The notes below the pieces were generated by a model that had not been told where the DNA came from, ran no database searches, and was given only the letters and a program-made list of their open reading frames with translations. The translations under genes were made by a program, and so were the position numbers. Shown here piece after piece: positions 1 through 9,116 of a stretch of DNA of 64,000 bases. The stretch's first letter is position 1. Each line of letters begins with the position of its first letter. The DNA lies in assembly GCF_900115475.1 (NCBI RefSeq), contig NZ_FOWP01000001.1, positions 682,001 through 746,000 of the forward strand, read 5' to 3'. This DNA comes from Ectopseudomonas composti. GTDB taxonomy: Bacteria; Pseudomonadota; Gammaproteobacteria; Pseudomonadales; Pseudomonadaceae.

Positions 1-104
1 CCAAGGTCGGACCACGGCCGGGGTATTGCGCGTACAAGCCGAAGTAGGGCTGGTCACGCGGGCACTGCCCCTGGTGCGCACAACCTGGGCGGCCCCGCGA
101 CACC

Positions 105-587
105 CTACGAAGCTCGGCGCAGGCCGATAACACGCCCGACGCAGGCTGGGCGTTGCAGATTCTGCTGTTCGGCAGCCAGGTGCGCCACCCGCTCGGCCAC
201 CTGTTCGTCGAACAGCGCCGCGCGGCCGGCGGCGCTGTCGATATTCATCAGCATCTGCTCGCTTTCCGCCAGGCTGGCGCCTTCGCCCGGCCGGTAAAGG
301 CCATGGTGGATATGCAGGCGCTTGGCGTCGTGCGCCAGTAGCTGGGTGCGCACCTCCACCCGCTCGCCCTCCTTCACCTCCGCCAGGAAGTTGAGGTGGC
401 ATTCCAGGGTGTACAGCGTGTGCCCAGTACGGGCACGACCGGCTTCGTCCAGGCCCAGCACATCCATCAGCGCATCGGTGGCATGACTGAAGATCAGCAG
501 GTAAAAGGCGTCACGCAAGTGACCGTTGTAGTCGACCCAATCGGGGGAGATGCTGGTTTGGTAGCTGGTCAGCGGCTTGGCGGACAT
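105..587 (-). CDS. cdhB: Betainyl-CoA thioesterase, carnitine catabolism
   Basis: A 160-residue hotdog-fold thioesterase of the 4HBT/YbgC type, with a typical N-terminal core (DWVDYNGHLRDAFYLLIFSHA) and the acyl-pocket segment HLNFLAEVKEGERVEV. In Pseudomonas, the thioesterase next to carnitine dehydrogenase releases glycine betaine from betainyl-CoA, the product of the CdhC step. The start at MSAKPLTSYQ gives the usual family length; the longer open frame upstream reads into the cdhA 3' spacer and a repeat. It is the last gene of the minus-strand run caiX-cdhC-cdhA-cdhB, 62 bp after cdhA. The function is inferred from family and context. Confidence 0.85.
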   Translation of the reverse strand: MSAKPLTSYQTSISPDWVDYNGHLRDAFYLLIFSHATDALMDVLGLDEAGRARTGHTLYTLECHLNFLAEVKEGERVEVRTQLLAHDAKRLHIHHGLYRPGEGASLAESEQMLMNIDSAAGRAALFDEQVAERVAHLAAEQQNLQRPACVGRVIGLRRAS

Positions 588-615
588 GACACGACTCCAG
601 AAGTGGCCCCGGTGC

Positions 616-636
616 GTAGGGTGCGCCGTGCGCACC
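616..636. repeat. Single unit of GTGCGC palindromic repeat
   Basis: A 21-bp unit beginning GTAGGGTGCGCCGTGCGCAC in the cdhA-cdhB gap. The same core recurs at 13739, 21711, 22604 and 44394, so it is a dispersed intergenic family. Confidence 0.7.
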
Positions 637-649
637 GGGAATGACTCGA

Positions 650-1615
650 TTACTCGGCGAACTCGAAACCATGCTTGGCCTTGGTCTGCCGAATCGCCTC
701 CAGCACCGCCAGTAGGCAATCGTCGCGATAGCGCTCCAGGGCGTCCAGGCTGCGTTCACCCTGCTGCTCGGCGGTGCCTTCGACCACCGCGTCGATCAGC
801 CCGTCGGTCAATTCCGGCGCTTCGAGGTACGTCCAGGGCAGCTTCAGCGCCGGGCCGAACTGCGCCATGAAGTGGCGCATGCCGGCCGGGCCGCCAGCCA
901 AGGTGTAGGTCAGGAAGCTGCCCATGAACGACCAGCGCAGGCCGGCACCGAAACGGATCGCGTCGTCGATCTCGCCGGTGGTCGCCACGCCATCGTTGAC
1001 CAGGTGCAAGGCCTCACGCCATAGCGCTTCGAGCAGGCGGTCGGCGATAAAGCCCGGGACTTCCTTGCGCACATGCAATGGGCGCATACCCAGCCCGGTG
1101 TAGACCTGAATCGCCGCCTGCACCGCCTCGGGCGCGGTCTTCGCCCCGCCCACCACTTCCACCAGCGGCAGCAGGTACACCGGATTGAACGGATGGCCGA
1201 CCACGCAACGTTCGGGATGCGCGGCGCCTTCGTAGAACTCGCTAGGCAGCAGACCCGAGGTGCTGGAGCCGATCAATACGTTGGGGCGTGCTGCAGCACT
1301 GATCTTGGCGTGCAGTTCGCACTTGAGGTCGAGGCGCTCGGGCGCGCTTTCCTGGATGAAATCGGCATCGCGCACGCAGTCTTCGATGCTGCTGACGAAA
1401 CGCAGGCGACTCAGCGAGGCGCCGGGGACCAGGCCCTGTTTTTCCAGCGCCGGCCAGGCATTGGCCAGACGCTTGCGCAGCGCAGCCTCGGCGCCAGGCG
1501 CCGGGTCCCAGGCGATGACGTCGAGGCCATGGGCCAAAGCGCGGGCGATCCAGCCGGCGCCGATGACGCCGGTGCCGAGGGCGGCGAAGGTCTTGATATC
1601 GGTGACGAAGGTCAT
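650..1615 (-). CDS. cdhA: L-carnitine dehydrogenase
   Basis: A 321-residue NAD-dependent dehydrogenase of the 3-hydroxyacyl-CoA dehydrogenase superfamily. It oxidises L-carnitine to 3-dehydrocarnitine, the first step of aerobic carnitine breakdown. The Rossmann motif GTGVIGAGW is at residues 14-22, and the segment [19 protein letters not shown] carries the family's catalytic His-Pro region. The start [10 protein letters not shown] is chosen because the Rossmann motif then falls at the usual distance; the upstream extension reads into a palindromic repeat. Neighbours cdhC and cdhB complete the pathway. It is probably activated by CdhR, as in P. aeruginosa. Confidence 0.93.
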   Translation of the reverse strand: MTFVTDIKTFAALGTGVIGAGWIARALAHGLDVIAWDPAPGAEAALRKRLANAWPALEKQGLVPGASLSRLRFVSSIEDCVRDADFIQESAPERLDLKCELHAKISAAARPNVLIGSSTSGLLPSEFYEGAAHPERCVVGHPFNPVYLLPLVEVVGGAKTAPEAVQAAIQVYTGLGMRPLHVRKEVPGFIADRLLEALWREALHLVNDGVATTGEIDDAIRFGAGLRWSFMGSFLTYTLAGGPAGMRHFMAQFGPALKLPWTYLEAPELTDGLIDAVVEGTAEQQGERSLDALERYRDDCLLAVLEAIRQTKAKHGFEFAE

Positions 1616-1627
1616 GGTTGAACTCCG

Positions 1628-1688
1628 GTAGCCCGGATGCAATCCGGGGAATTGGCGTTAGGGAATGCCCCGGATTGCATCCGGGATA
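1628..1688. repeat. Palindromic intergenic repeat, CCCGGATGCAATCCGGG family
   Basis: Inverted arms (GTAGCCCGGATGCAATCCGG and its complement near 1668-1688) in the cdhC-cdhA gap. Copies of the family occur at 3908-3956 and 12476-12533. The copy is slightly degenerate at its right end (GGATAG for GGCTAC). Confidence 0.8.
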
Positions 1689-1732
1689 GCGGAGCGAGGG
1701 ACCAACCCTCTCCCGATCGCGGGCCGCCCCTG

Positions 1733-1758
1733 CCCCTCTCCCGCAAGCGGGAGAGGGG
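1733..1758. repeat. 26-bp palindrome, CCCCTCTCCCGC family
   Basis: Perfect 12-bp arms CCCCTCTCCCGC and GCGGGAGAGGGG around a 2-nt centre, just after the cdhC stop. The same palindrome with a different centre is at 11101-11126 between dgcB and etfA. Confidence 0.75.
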
Positions 1759-1769
1759 AGGAAGCGGGC

Positions 1770-2657
1770 TTAGCGTCTGGATTTGAGCTTCATCTTCTCC
1801 CGCCCCTCGGCCGGGGTCAGGGCGCGGCCGCCGAGGCGCTCGATGATCTCGATGGCGCGTTCGACCAACTGGCCATTGCTGGCGTGCACGCCGCGATCCA
1901 GCCAGATGTTGTCCTCCAGCCCCACCCGCACGTGGCCGCCGAGCAGCATGGCCTGGGCGACCATGGGCATCTGCATGCGGCCGATGCCGAAGCCGGCCCA
2001 GGTGATGTCTGGCGGCAGGTTGTCGGCCATGGCCTTCATGGTCGTGGTGTCGGCCGGCGCGCCCCAGGGAATGCCCAGGCACAGCTGGATCAGCGGGTCG
2101 TCCAGCAGGCCTTCCTTGATCATCTGCTTGGCGAACCACAGGTGGCCGGTATCGAAGACTTCCAGCTCGGCCTTCACCCCCAGCTCGGTGATGCGCTTGG
2201 CGCCGGCGCGCAGTTGCGCCGGGGTGGAGACGTAGATGAAATCGCCGTCGCCAAAATTCAGCGTGCCGCAGTCCAGGGTGCAGATTTCCGGCAGCAGTTC
2301 CTCGACATGCGCCAGCCGAGTGATCGGCCCGACCAGGTCGGTACCAGCACCGAACTCCAGCGGTTGCTCGCCCCGGCCAATCTCCAGGTCGCCACCCATA
2401 CCGGCGGTGAGGTTGATGATCACGTCGGTGTCGCTTTCACGAATGCGCTCGACCAGCTCGCGGTACAGCGCTACATCGCGGCTCGGCTTGCCGGTCTGCG
2501 GGTCGCGCACATGGCAATGGGCGACAGTAGCGCCGGCCTTGGCCGCCTCGATGGCGGCGGCGGCGATCTCCTTGGGCGTGACCGGGATCGCCGGGTGCTT
2601 GCCGACGGTGTCGCCAGCGCCGGTCACCGCGCAGGTGACGATAACCTCGTAATTCAT
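1770..2657 (-). CDS. cdhC: 3-dehydrocarnitine cleavage enzyme (BKACE family)
   Basis: A 295-residue beta-keto acid cleavage enzyme (DUF849). The family condenses a beta-keto acid with acetyl-CoA. CdhC converts 3-dehydrocarnitine to betainyl-CoA plus acetoacetate. The zinc-binding motif HCHVRD is at residues 47-52, the second half of the site lies in the segment around VGLEDN near residue 255, and a glycine-rich stretch (NLTAGMGG) precedes the substrate pocket. The start [13 protein letters not shown] is the conserved BKACE N-terminus. It lies between caiX and cdhA in one minus-strand operon. Confidence 0.92.
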   Translation of the reverse strand: MNYEVIVTCAVTGAGDTVGKHPAIPVTPKEIAAAAIEAAKAGATVAHCHVRDPQTGKPSRDVALYRELVERIRESDTDVIINLTAGMGGDLEIGRGEQPLEFGAGTDLVGPITRLAHVEELLPEICTLDCGTLNFGDGDFIYVSTPAQLRAGAKRITELGVKAELEVFDTGHLWFAKQMIKEGLLDDPLIQLCLGIPWGAPADTTTMKAMADNLPPDITWAGFGIGRMQMPMVAQAMLLGGHVRVGLEDNIWLDRGVHASNGQLVERAIEIIERLGGRALTPAEGREKMKLKSRR

Positions 2658-2755
2658 TTTCGACTGTCCTTTCCAGAGGCGAACGAGTGCCGACGGCAGG
2701 GCCGCAGGCGTTGTGCAAAAAGGGAGTTGGCGCCGGCTCAACCGGCGCCGTGCTA

Positions 2756-3688
2756 TCAGTTGCCGGCGACCAGCGCGGCGTTAGCAGGCTTGCCGTCCAG
2801 CGTGGTGACGCCCTCAAGCCAGGCGTCTACCACTTGCGGGTTGGCCTTGATCCAGTCACGCGCCACTTGGGCGGCCGGTTTACGGTCCATGATCGGCTGC
2901 ATCAGCTCGGCTTCCTGCTGGCTGGTGAAGCGCAGGCTGGTGAGCAGGCGGTTGGCGTTGGGGCAACGCTCGGCGTAGTCCGGCGCGGTAACGGTGGACA
3001 CGGTGGCGGCGCCATCGTTGGGGCCGAACACGTCGTCGGTACCGGTCAGGTAGGTGACCTGCATCGACAGGTTCATCGGGTGCGGTTTCCAGCCGAAGAA
3101 CACCACCGGTTTCTCGTTGCGCACAGCGCGGCCGACAGCGGCGAGCATGCCAGCTTCACTGGACTCAACCAGCTTGAAGCCGCCCAGGCCGAACTGGTTG
3201 GTGTCGATCATTTTCTGGATCGCCGTATTGGCGCCGGAGCCGGCTTCGATGCCATAGATCTTGCCGTCCAGCTCGTCCTTGAATTTGGCGATATCGGCCA
3301 GGGTCTTCAGACCCTTGTCGGCGGTGTAGCTCGGCACTGCGAGCACCGCCACGGCATCGTTCAACGATGGCTCGGCCGCAACCTTGACCGCGCCGGCATC
3401 GAGGAAGGGTTTGATGTTGTCGTCCATGATCGGCTTCCAGTAACCGAGGAAGGCATCGATCTGCCCCTTCTGGATGCCGGCAAAGATGATCTGTTGCGAC
3501 GCCTGGGTCTGCTTGGTTTCGTAGCCGAGGCCCTGCAGCAGCTCGCTGGCGACGGCGGTGGTGGCGACCACGTCGGTCCAGCCGACGGCGCCGATGCGAA
3601 CGTTCTTGCAACTGGCGTCGTCGGCCAGCAGGGAGGTACTGAACAGGCTCAGGGTGCAGCACGCGGCCAGCGCGGTAAGACCTTTCAT
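2756..3688 (-). CDS. caiX: Carnitine-binding periplasmic protein of the Cbc transporter
   Basis: A 310-residue OpuAC-type substrate-binding protein with a Sec signal peptide ending near SLLADDASC. In Pseudomonas, CaiX delivers carnitine to the CbcV/CbcW ABC core. Cage residues visible by alignment with CbcX in this window are W37 (GWTD), W84 (GYWKP) and W200 (GWKPH). The position of the cage tyrosine of choline-binding relatives is Ala114 here, which fits a larger ligand. The start MKGLTAL is preceded by a GAGGAG ribosome site; the MRSTQ start upstream has none. It is the first gene of the caiX-cdhC-cdhA-cdhB run, divergent from cdhR. Confidence 0.9.
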   Translation of the reverse strand: MKGLTALAACCTLSLFSTSLLADDASCKNVRIGAVGWTDVVATTAVASELLQGLGYETKQTQASQQIIFAGIQKGQIDAFLGYWKPIMDDNIKPFLDAGAVKVAAEPSLNDAVAVLAVPSYTADKGLKTLADIAKFKDELDGKIYGIEAGSGANTAIQKMIDTNQFGLGGFKLVESSEAGMLAAVGRAVRNEKPVVFFGWKPHPMNLSMQVTYLTGTDDVFGPNDGAATVSTVTAPDYAERCPNANRLLTSLRFTSQQEAELMQPIMDRKPAAQVARDWIKANPQVVDAWLEGVTTLDGKPANAALVAGN

Positions 3689-3986
3689 CTGGGTGCTCCT
3701 CATCGTGTCACAGCGGTTCTATTTCGTTTTTCTAGAGGTCTGCCAACGGACAGAACCCCCACCGTGCTCGGGTTTCTTGTTTCCCGATGAAACCACCTTA
3801 CGCTTCGATTCCACGCCTTATGCGCACTTGAGCGACTATTTATTGACCCATACCGACTTTCTGCTTGCATGAAAACCCTACTGGCCGATTAATCTCTCGG
3901 CATGCCCGTAACCGGATGCAAACCGGGAATCCGCCCCCGGATTGCATCCGGGCTACCAGCCACCCTGCCCCGGCGCCGTGACCTGT
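3689..3986. promoter_or_regulatory. Divergent caiX/cdhR intergenic region
   Basis: About 300 bp between the divergent caiX and cdhR starts. It must hold both promoters and any CdhR/GbdR sites. I can point only to a palindromic repeat at its cdhR end (3908-3956); no confident operator or promoter box was identified. Confidence 0.5.
3908..3956. repeat. Palindromic repeat, CCCGGATGCAATCCGGG family
   Basis: The right arm CCCGGATTGCATCCGGGCTA is intact; the left arm is degenerate. It ends about 30 bp before the cdhR start codon, so it would be transcribed in the cdhR leader. Confidence 0.7.
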
Positions 3987-4931
3987 ATGCCCCAGACCTT
4001 CTGTTTCCTGCTGCTGCCCGGTTTCTCGATGATGGGCCTGATGTCGGCCATCGAACCGCTGCGCGTGGCTAATCGTTTTCGTGGCGAGCTGTACCGCTGG
4101 CGCCTGCTCAGCCAGGACGGCAATGCCGTGCAAGCCAGCAACGGCATGTCGCTCAACGTCGACGACAGCCTGGAATTGCCCGCTGACAGCCAGGCGCTGT
4201 TCGTGGTCGCCGGCTTCGAACCGCTGGCCCACTACGACCATCACCTGGCGCACTGGCTGCAACGGCGTGAGCCGGAACTGGTGATCCTCGGCGGTATCGA
4301 CACCGGCAGCTTCGTGCTGGCCGAGGCCGGGCTGTTCCAACACCAGCGCCTGACCCTGCACTGGGAAGCCATCGAGGCCTTTCGCGAGCGCTACCCGGCG
4401 CTGCTGGTCACCCAGGAGCTGTTCGAGATCGACGGCAAGCGCATCACCAGCGCCGGTGGCACCAGCAGCCTCGACCTGATGCTCGGCCTGATCGGCCAGG
4501 CGCATGGCGAGCCGCTGGCGATGCAGGTATCCGAGCAGTTCGTGGTCAGCCGCATCCGCACCCGTCTGGATCACCAGCGCATGCAGATCGCCAGCCGCTA
4601 CGACCTGCACAATAAGAAGCTGGTGCGGGTGATCAGCGAGATGGAGCGCCAGTGCGAGCAGCCGCTATCCAGCGAGGAGCTGGCCGAGCTGGCCGGCATC
4701 ACCGTACGCCAGCTGGAGCGGCTGTTCCGTCATCACCTGGCGACCACACCCTCGGCCTTCTACCTCGGCCTGCGTCTGGACAAGGCACGCCAACTGCTGC
4801 GCCAGAGCGACCTCAGCGTGCTCGAGGTGAGCCTGGCCTGTGGCTTCGATTCGGCCTCGTATTTCTCGCGCAGCTACCGCCGGCACTTCGCCGCCAGCCC
4901 CAGCCAGGATCGCCACGAGCGCCTGGACTGA
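3987..4931 (+). CDS. cdhR: Carnitine catabolism regulator, GlxA-type AraC family
   Basis: A 314-residue regulator with an N-terminal DJ-1/PfpI-like domain (about 1-180) and a C-terminal AraC double helix-turn-helix (about 215-310; LAELAGITVRQLERLFRHHL and SLACGFDSASYFSRSYRRHF). CdhR activates carnitine dehydrogenase genes in response to carnitine in P. aeruginosa. The start MPQTFCFLLLPGFSMMG aligns with GbdR (13833-14927), its paralogue in this window; the longer frame reads through a repeat. It is divergent from caiX-cdhCAB, the usual place for this regulator. Confidence 0.88.
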   Translation: MPQTFCFLLLPGFSMMGLMSAIEPLRVANRFRGELYRWRLLSQDGNAVQASNGMSLNVDDSLELPADSQALFVVAGFEPLAHYDHHLAHWLQRREPELVILGGIDTGSFVLAEAGLFQHQRLTLHWEAIEAFRERYPALLVTQELFEIDGKRITSAGGTSSLDLMLGLIGQAHGEPLAMQVSEQFVVSRIRTRLDHQRMQIASRYDLHNKKLVRVISEMERQCEQPLSSEELAELAGITVRQLERLFRHHLATTPSAFYLGLRLDKARQLLRQSDLSVLEVSLACGFDSASYFSRSYRRHFAASPSQDRHERLD

Positions 4932-5190
4932 AATCCCCCAGTCCTAAAAGCCGGGACGCATCCGGCCTCGCACCGATCGCGCCAACCCCGCAACGCGCAC
5001 CGACTGAACGTACACCAACCAGTAGGAGTGGGATGTCACATGCAAAGCCACATATCCGTTCGCGACCTCGGCTTGACGCTTTCGGCAAACCCCCAGTCGT
5101 TTTTGCACCGGGTCGCCCAGCCCCCCAGGGATAAGCTCTCCCCAAAGCGCCGACGACCGACTCGACGCATCCGTTTAGGGGACAAGCCTG

Positions 5191-6168
<978 letters not shown>

Positions 6169-6188
6169 GCCCTTCCACCCCAATTTCT

Positions 6189-6263
6189 GTAGGAGCGGCT
6201 TCAGCCGCGAGCCGTCCCGAAGGACGGTATGCCCTGAAGCTTCGCGGTTAAAGCCGCTCCTAC
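6189..6263. repeat. Palindromic repeat, GTAGGAGCGGCTT family
   Basis: The arms GTAGGAGCGGCTT and AAGCCGCTCCTAC flank a 49-bp loop that holds a second small hairpin (CCGTCC...GGACGG). This family recurs at 8990-9076, 24235-24299 and, in a variant, 50827-50894. Confidence 0.8.
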
Positions 6264-6288
6264 GATTCGAACTCAGGAGTTTCCGTAC

Positions 6289-6819
6289 ATGGCCACCCAC
6301 GCCCCCGAAATGCCCATCCAGGTCGACGACGAAACTGGCGTCTGGACCACCGACGCGCTGCCGATGCTCTACGTGCCGCGGCATTTCTTCGTCAACAACC
6401 ACATGGGCATCGAGGAAGTGCTCGGCGCCGACAAGTACGCCGAGATCCTCTACAAGGCCGGCTACAAGTCCGCCTGGCACTGGTGCGAGAAGGAGGCCGA
6501 GTGCCATGGCATTTCTGGCGCCGCCGTATTCGAGCACTACATGAAGCGCCTGTCGCAGCGTGGCTGGGGCCTGTTCGAAACGCAGAAGCTCGACCTGGAG
6601 ACTGGCTATGCCGAGGTCAAGCTCAAGCACTCGGCCTTCGTTTACGTCTACGGCAAAGTGAATCGCAAGGTGGATTACATGTTCACCGGCTGGTTCTCCG
6701 GTGCCATCGACCAGATCCTGGCCGCCAAGGGCAGCCCGATCCGCACCGTCACCGTGCAGGAATACAGCGGCGCCGAAGAGGGCCATGACGACGGCCTGTT
6801 CGTTACCCGCCCGCTTTAA
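6289..6819 (+). CDS. DUF5943 protein with V4R-like fold, dgc operon
   Basis: A 176-residue cytosolic protein without signal peptide or membrane segment, always between the M19 protein and dgcA in pseudomonads as far as I recall (annotated as DUF5943). The second half (YAEILYKAGYKSAWHWCEKE, then GWGLFE, then YMFTGWFSGAI) resembles the V4R/XylR-N small-molecule-binding domain: an aromatic-rich GxG...GW...FxxGW...G pattern. That resemblance is my inference. A CAGGAG ribosome site precedes the start. It could bind a methylamine ligand or assist DgcA assembly; no enzyme motif is evident. Confidence 0.8.
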   Translation: MATHAPEMPIQVDDETGVWTTDALPMLYVPRHFFVNNHMGIEEVLGADKYAEILYKAGYKSAWHWCEKEAECHGISGAAVFEHYMKRLSQRGWGLFETQKLDLETGYAEVKLKHSAFVYVYGKVNRKVDYMFTGWFSGAIDQILAAKGSPIRTVTVQEYSGAEEGHDDGLFVTRPL

Positions 6820-6832
6820 AGCCGAACGCCAC

Positions 6833-6856
6833 GGTGGGTGGCGCGAGCCATCCACC
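6833..6856. repeat. Small imperfect hairpin in DUF5943-dgcA gap
   Basis: The arms GGTGGGTGGC and GCCATCCACC pair at 9 of 10 positions around a GCGA loop. I have not seen further copies in the window. Confidence 0.45.
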
Positions 6857-6912
6857 CCACGAAAGAACACCGCGCACCGTGAGCGCGTAGCAGCCGAATC
6901 GAGGAGAAGGTC

Positions 6913-8973
6913 ATGGCCTTCGAAGCAATGTTCCAGCCGATCCAGATCGGCAAGCTGACCATCCGCAACCGCGTGCTCTCCACTGCGCACGCCGAGGTCT
7001 ATGCCACCGACGGAGGCATGACCACCGAGCGCTACGTGAAGTACTACGAGGAGAAGGCCAAGGGCGGCATCGGCCTAGCCATCTGCGGCGGTTCGTCGGT
7101 GGTGGCCATCGACAGCCCGCAGCAATGGTGGAGTTCGGTGAACCTGTCCACCGACCGCATCATCCCGCACTTCCAGAATCTCGCTGACGCCATGCACAAG
7201 CACGGCGCCAAGATCATGATCCAGATTACCCACATGGGCCGCCGCTCGCGTTGGGATGGCTACCACTGGCCGACCCTGATGTCGCCGTCCGGCATCCGTG
7301 AACCGGTGCACCGAGCCACCTGCAAGACCATCGAGATCGAGGAAATCTGGCGCATCATCGGCAACTACGCCCAGGCTGCGCGTCGCGCGAAGGAAGGCGG
7401 TCTCGACGGCGTCGAACTGTCCGCCGTGCACCAGCACCTGATCGACCAGTTCTGGTCGCCGCGCGTGAACAAGCGCACCGACGAATGGGGCGGCACCTTC
7501 GAAGGCCGCATGAAGTTCGGCCTGGAAGTGCTCAAGGCCGTGCGCAAGGAAGTCGGCGACGACTTCTGCGTTGGCATGCGCATCACCGGTGACGAATTCC
7601 ACCCGGACGGCCTGTCCCACGAGGACATGAAACAGATCGCCGCCTACTACGACGCCACCGGCATGCTCGATTTCATCGGCGTAGTCGGCTCGGGCTGCGA
7701 CACCCACAACACCCTGGCCAACGTAATCCCCAACATGAGCTTTCCGCCGGAGCCGTTCCTGCACCTGGCGGCTGGCATCAAGGAAGTGGTCAAGGTACCG
7801 GTGCTGCACGCGCAGAACATCAAGGACCCGAACCAGGCCACGCGCATTCTCGAAGGCGGCTACGTGGACATGGTCGGCATGACCCGCGCGCACATTGCCG
7901 ACCCGCACCTGATCGCCAAGATCAAGATGGGCCAGATCGACCAGATCAAGCAGTGCGTTGGCGCCAACTACTGCATCGACCGCCAGTACCAGGGCCTGGA
8001 CGTGCTGTGCATCCAGAACGCCGCGACCAGCCGCGAGTACATGGGCGTGCCGCACATCATCGAGAAAACCACCGGCGTGAAACGCAAGGTGGTGGTCGTC
8101 GGTGGTGGCCCGGCCGGCATGGAGGCGGCACGTGTCGCAGCCGAGCGTGGCCACGACGTGACCCTGTTCGAGAAGCAGGACAGCCTGGGCGGGCAGATCA
8201 GCATCGCCGCCCGCGCTCCGCAACGCGACCAGATCGCCGGCATCACCCGCTGGTACCAGCTGGAACTGGCACGCCTGGGCATCGACCTGCGCCTGGGCAC
8301 TGCGGCCGACGAGGCGACCCTCCTCGACCTGCGCCCGGACATCATCGTCCTGGCCAACGGCGGCCATCCGTTCCTCGAACAAAACGAGCACTGGGGCGCC
8401 GACGAAGGCCTGGTGGTGAGTAGCTGGGACGTGCTCTCGGGCAAGGTCGAACCAGGCAAGAACGTACTGGTGTACGACACCATCTGCGAGTTCACCGGCA
8501 TGTCGGTCGCTGACTACCTGGCGGACAAAGGCTCGCAGGTGGAGATCGTCACCGACGACATCAAGCCGGGCGTGGCCATCGGCGGCACCAGCTTCCCTAC
8601 CTACTACCGCAGCCTGTATCCGAAAGAAGTGATCATGACCGGTGACCTGATGCTGGAGAAGGTCTACCGCGAAGGCGACAAGCTGGTCGCCGTATTGGAG
8701 AACGAATACACCGGTGCCAAGGAAGAGCGCGTGGTCGACCAGGTGGTGGTGGAGAACGGCGTTCGTCCGGACGAGTCGCTGTACTACGCCCTCAAGGAAG
8801 GCTCGCGCAACAAGGGTCAGATCGACGTCGACGCACTGTTCGCGATCAAACCGCAGCCGTGCCTGAGCGAGTCGGGCGATGGTTACCTGCTGTTCCGCAT
8901 CGGCGACTGCGTGGCCCAGCGCAACACCCACGCGGCGATCTACGACGCCTTGCGCCTGTGCAAGGACTTCTGA
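6913..8973 (+). CDS. dgcA: Dimethylglycine demethylase, FMN/Fe-S/FAD subunit
   Basis: A 686-residue protein of the trimethylamine dehydrogenase/old-yellow-enzyme type that demethylates dimethylglycine to sarcosine together with DgcB. Residues 1-340 form the FMN TIM barrel (GMRITGDEFHPDG; active-site segment SAVHQHLIDQFWSP). A cluster loop follows at 348-366, and a C-terminal NAD/FAD-type Rossmann domain begins near KVVVVGGGPAGMEAAR. In the cluster loop the pattern is C348-x2-A351-x2-C354-x11-C366, so the second cysteine of the four-cysteine motif of trimethylamine dehydrogenase is alanine. AGGAG precedes the start. Confidence 0.92.
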   Translation: MAFEAMFQPIQIGKLTIRNRVLSTAHAEVYATDGGMTTERYVKYYEEKAKGGIGLAICGGSSVVAIDSPQQWWSSVNLSTDRIIPHFQNLADAMHKHGAKIMIQITHMGRRSRWDGYHWPTLMSPSGIREPVHRATCKTIEIEEIWRIIGNYAQAARRAKEGGLDGVELSAVHQHLIDQFWSPRVNKRTDEWGGTFEGRMKFGLEVLKAVRKEVGDDFCVGMRITGDEFHPDGLSHEDMKQIAAYYDATGMLDFIGVVGSGCDTHNTLANVIPNMSFPPEPFLHLAAGIKEVVKVPVLHAQNIKDPNQATRILEGGYVDMVGMTRAHIADPHLIAKIKMGQIDQIKQCVGANYCIDRQYQGLDVLCIQNAATSREYMGVPHIIEKTTGVKRKVVVVGGGPAGMEAARVAAERGHDVTLFEKQDSLGGQISIAARAPQRDQIAGITRWYQLELARLGIDLRLGTAADEATLLDLRPDIIVLANGGHPFLEQNEHWGADEGLVVSSWDVLSGKVEPGKNVLVYDTICEFTGMSVADYLADKGSQVEIVTDDIKPGVAIGGTSFPTYYRSLYPKEVIMTGDLMLEKVYREGDKLVAVLENEYTGAKEERVVDQVVVENGVRPDESLYYALKEGSRNKGQIDVDALFAIKPQPCLSESGDGYLLFRIGDCVAQRNTHAAIYDALRLCKDF

Positions 8974-8989
8974 CGGCGTTCTGATTCAC

Positions 8990-9076
8990 GTAGGAGCGGC
9001 CGGGCGGCGATCCGCTTCAGCCACGAAGCGATGTCACTCGGAGAGTCGACGGCATCGCGGCTGAAGCCGCTCGTAC
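8990..9076. repeat. Palindromic repeat, GTAGGAGCGGC family
   Basis: Begins GTAGGAGCGGCCGGGC and ends GGCTGAAGCCGCTCGTAC between dgcA and dgcB; the inner hairpin contains CAGCCACGAAGCGATG. It is a degenerate copy of the 6189-6263 repeat. Confidence 0.75.
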
Positions 9077-9116
9077 AGAACTGCGCTGCGTTTCGATGAG
9101 TTCGCCAGGAGCCATC

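Noticed and set aside
1..104. Open frame on the minus strand running off the left edge (contains PYFGLYAQYPGRGPTL)
   Set aside because: It is only about 34 codons in the window, has no ribosome site or ATG after the cdhB stop, and matches nothing I recognise. It may be the start of a downstream gene, but the evidence is too thin.
7075..8931. 618-residue open frame on the minus strand
   Set aside because: Antisense to dgcA with no ribosome site or recognisable domain.
6189..9076. Possible CRISPR-like array from repeated GTAGGAGCGG palindromes
   Set aside because: Copies are far apart, lie in gene gaps, vary in sequence and have no regular spacers; they are REP-type repeats.
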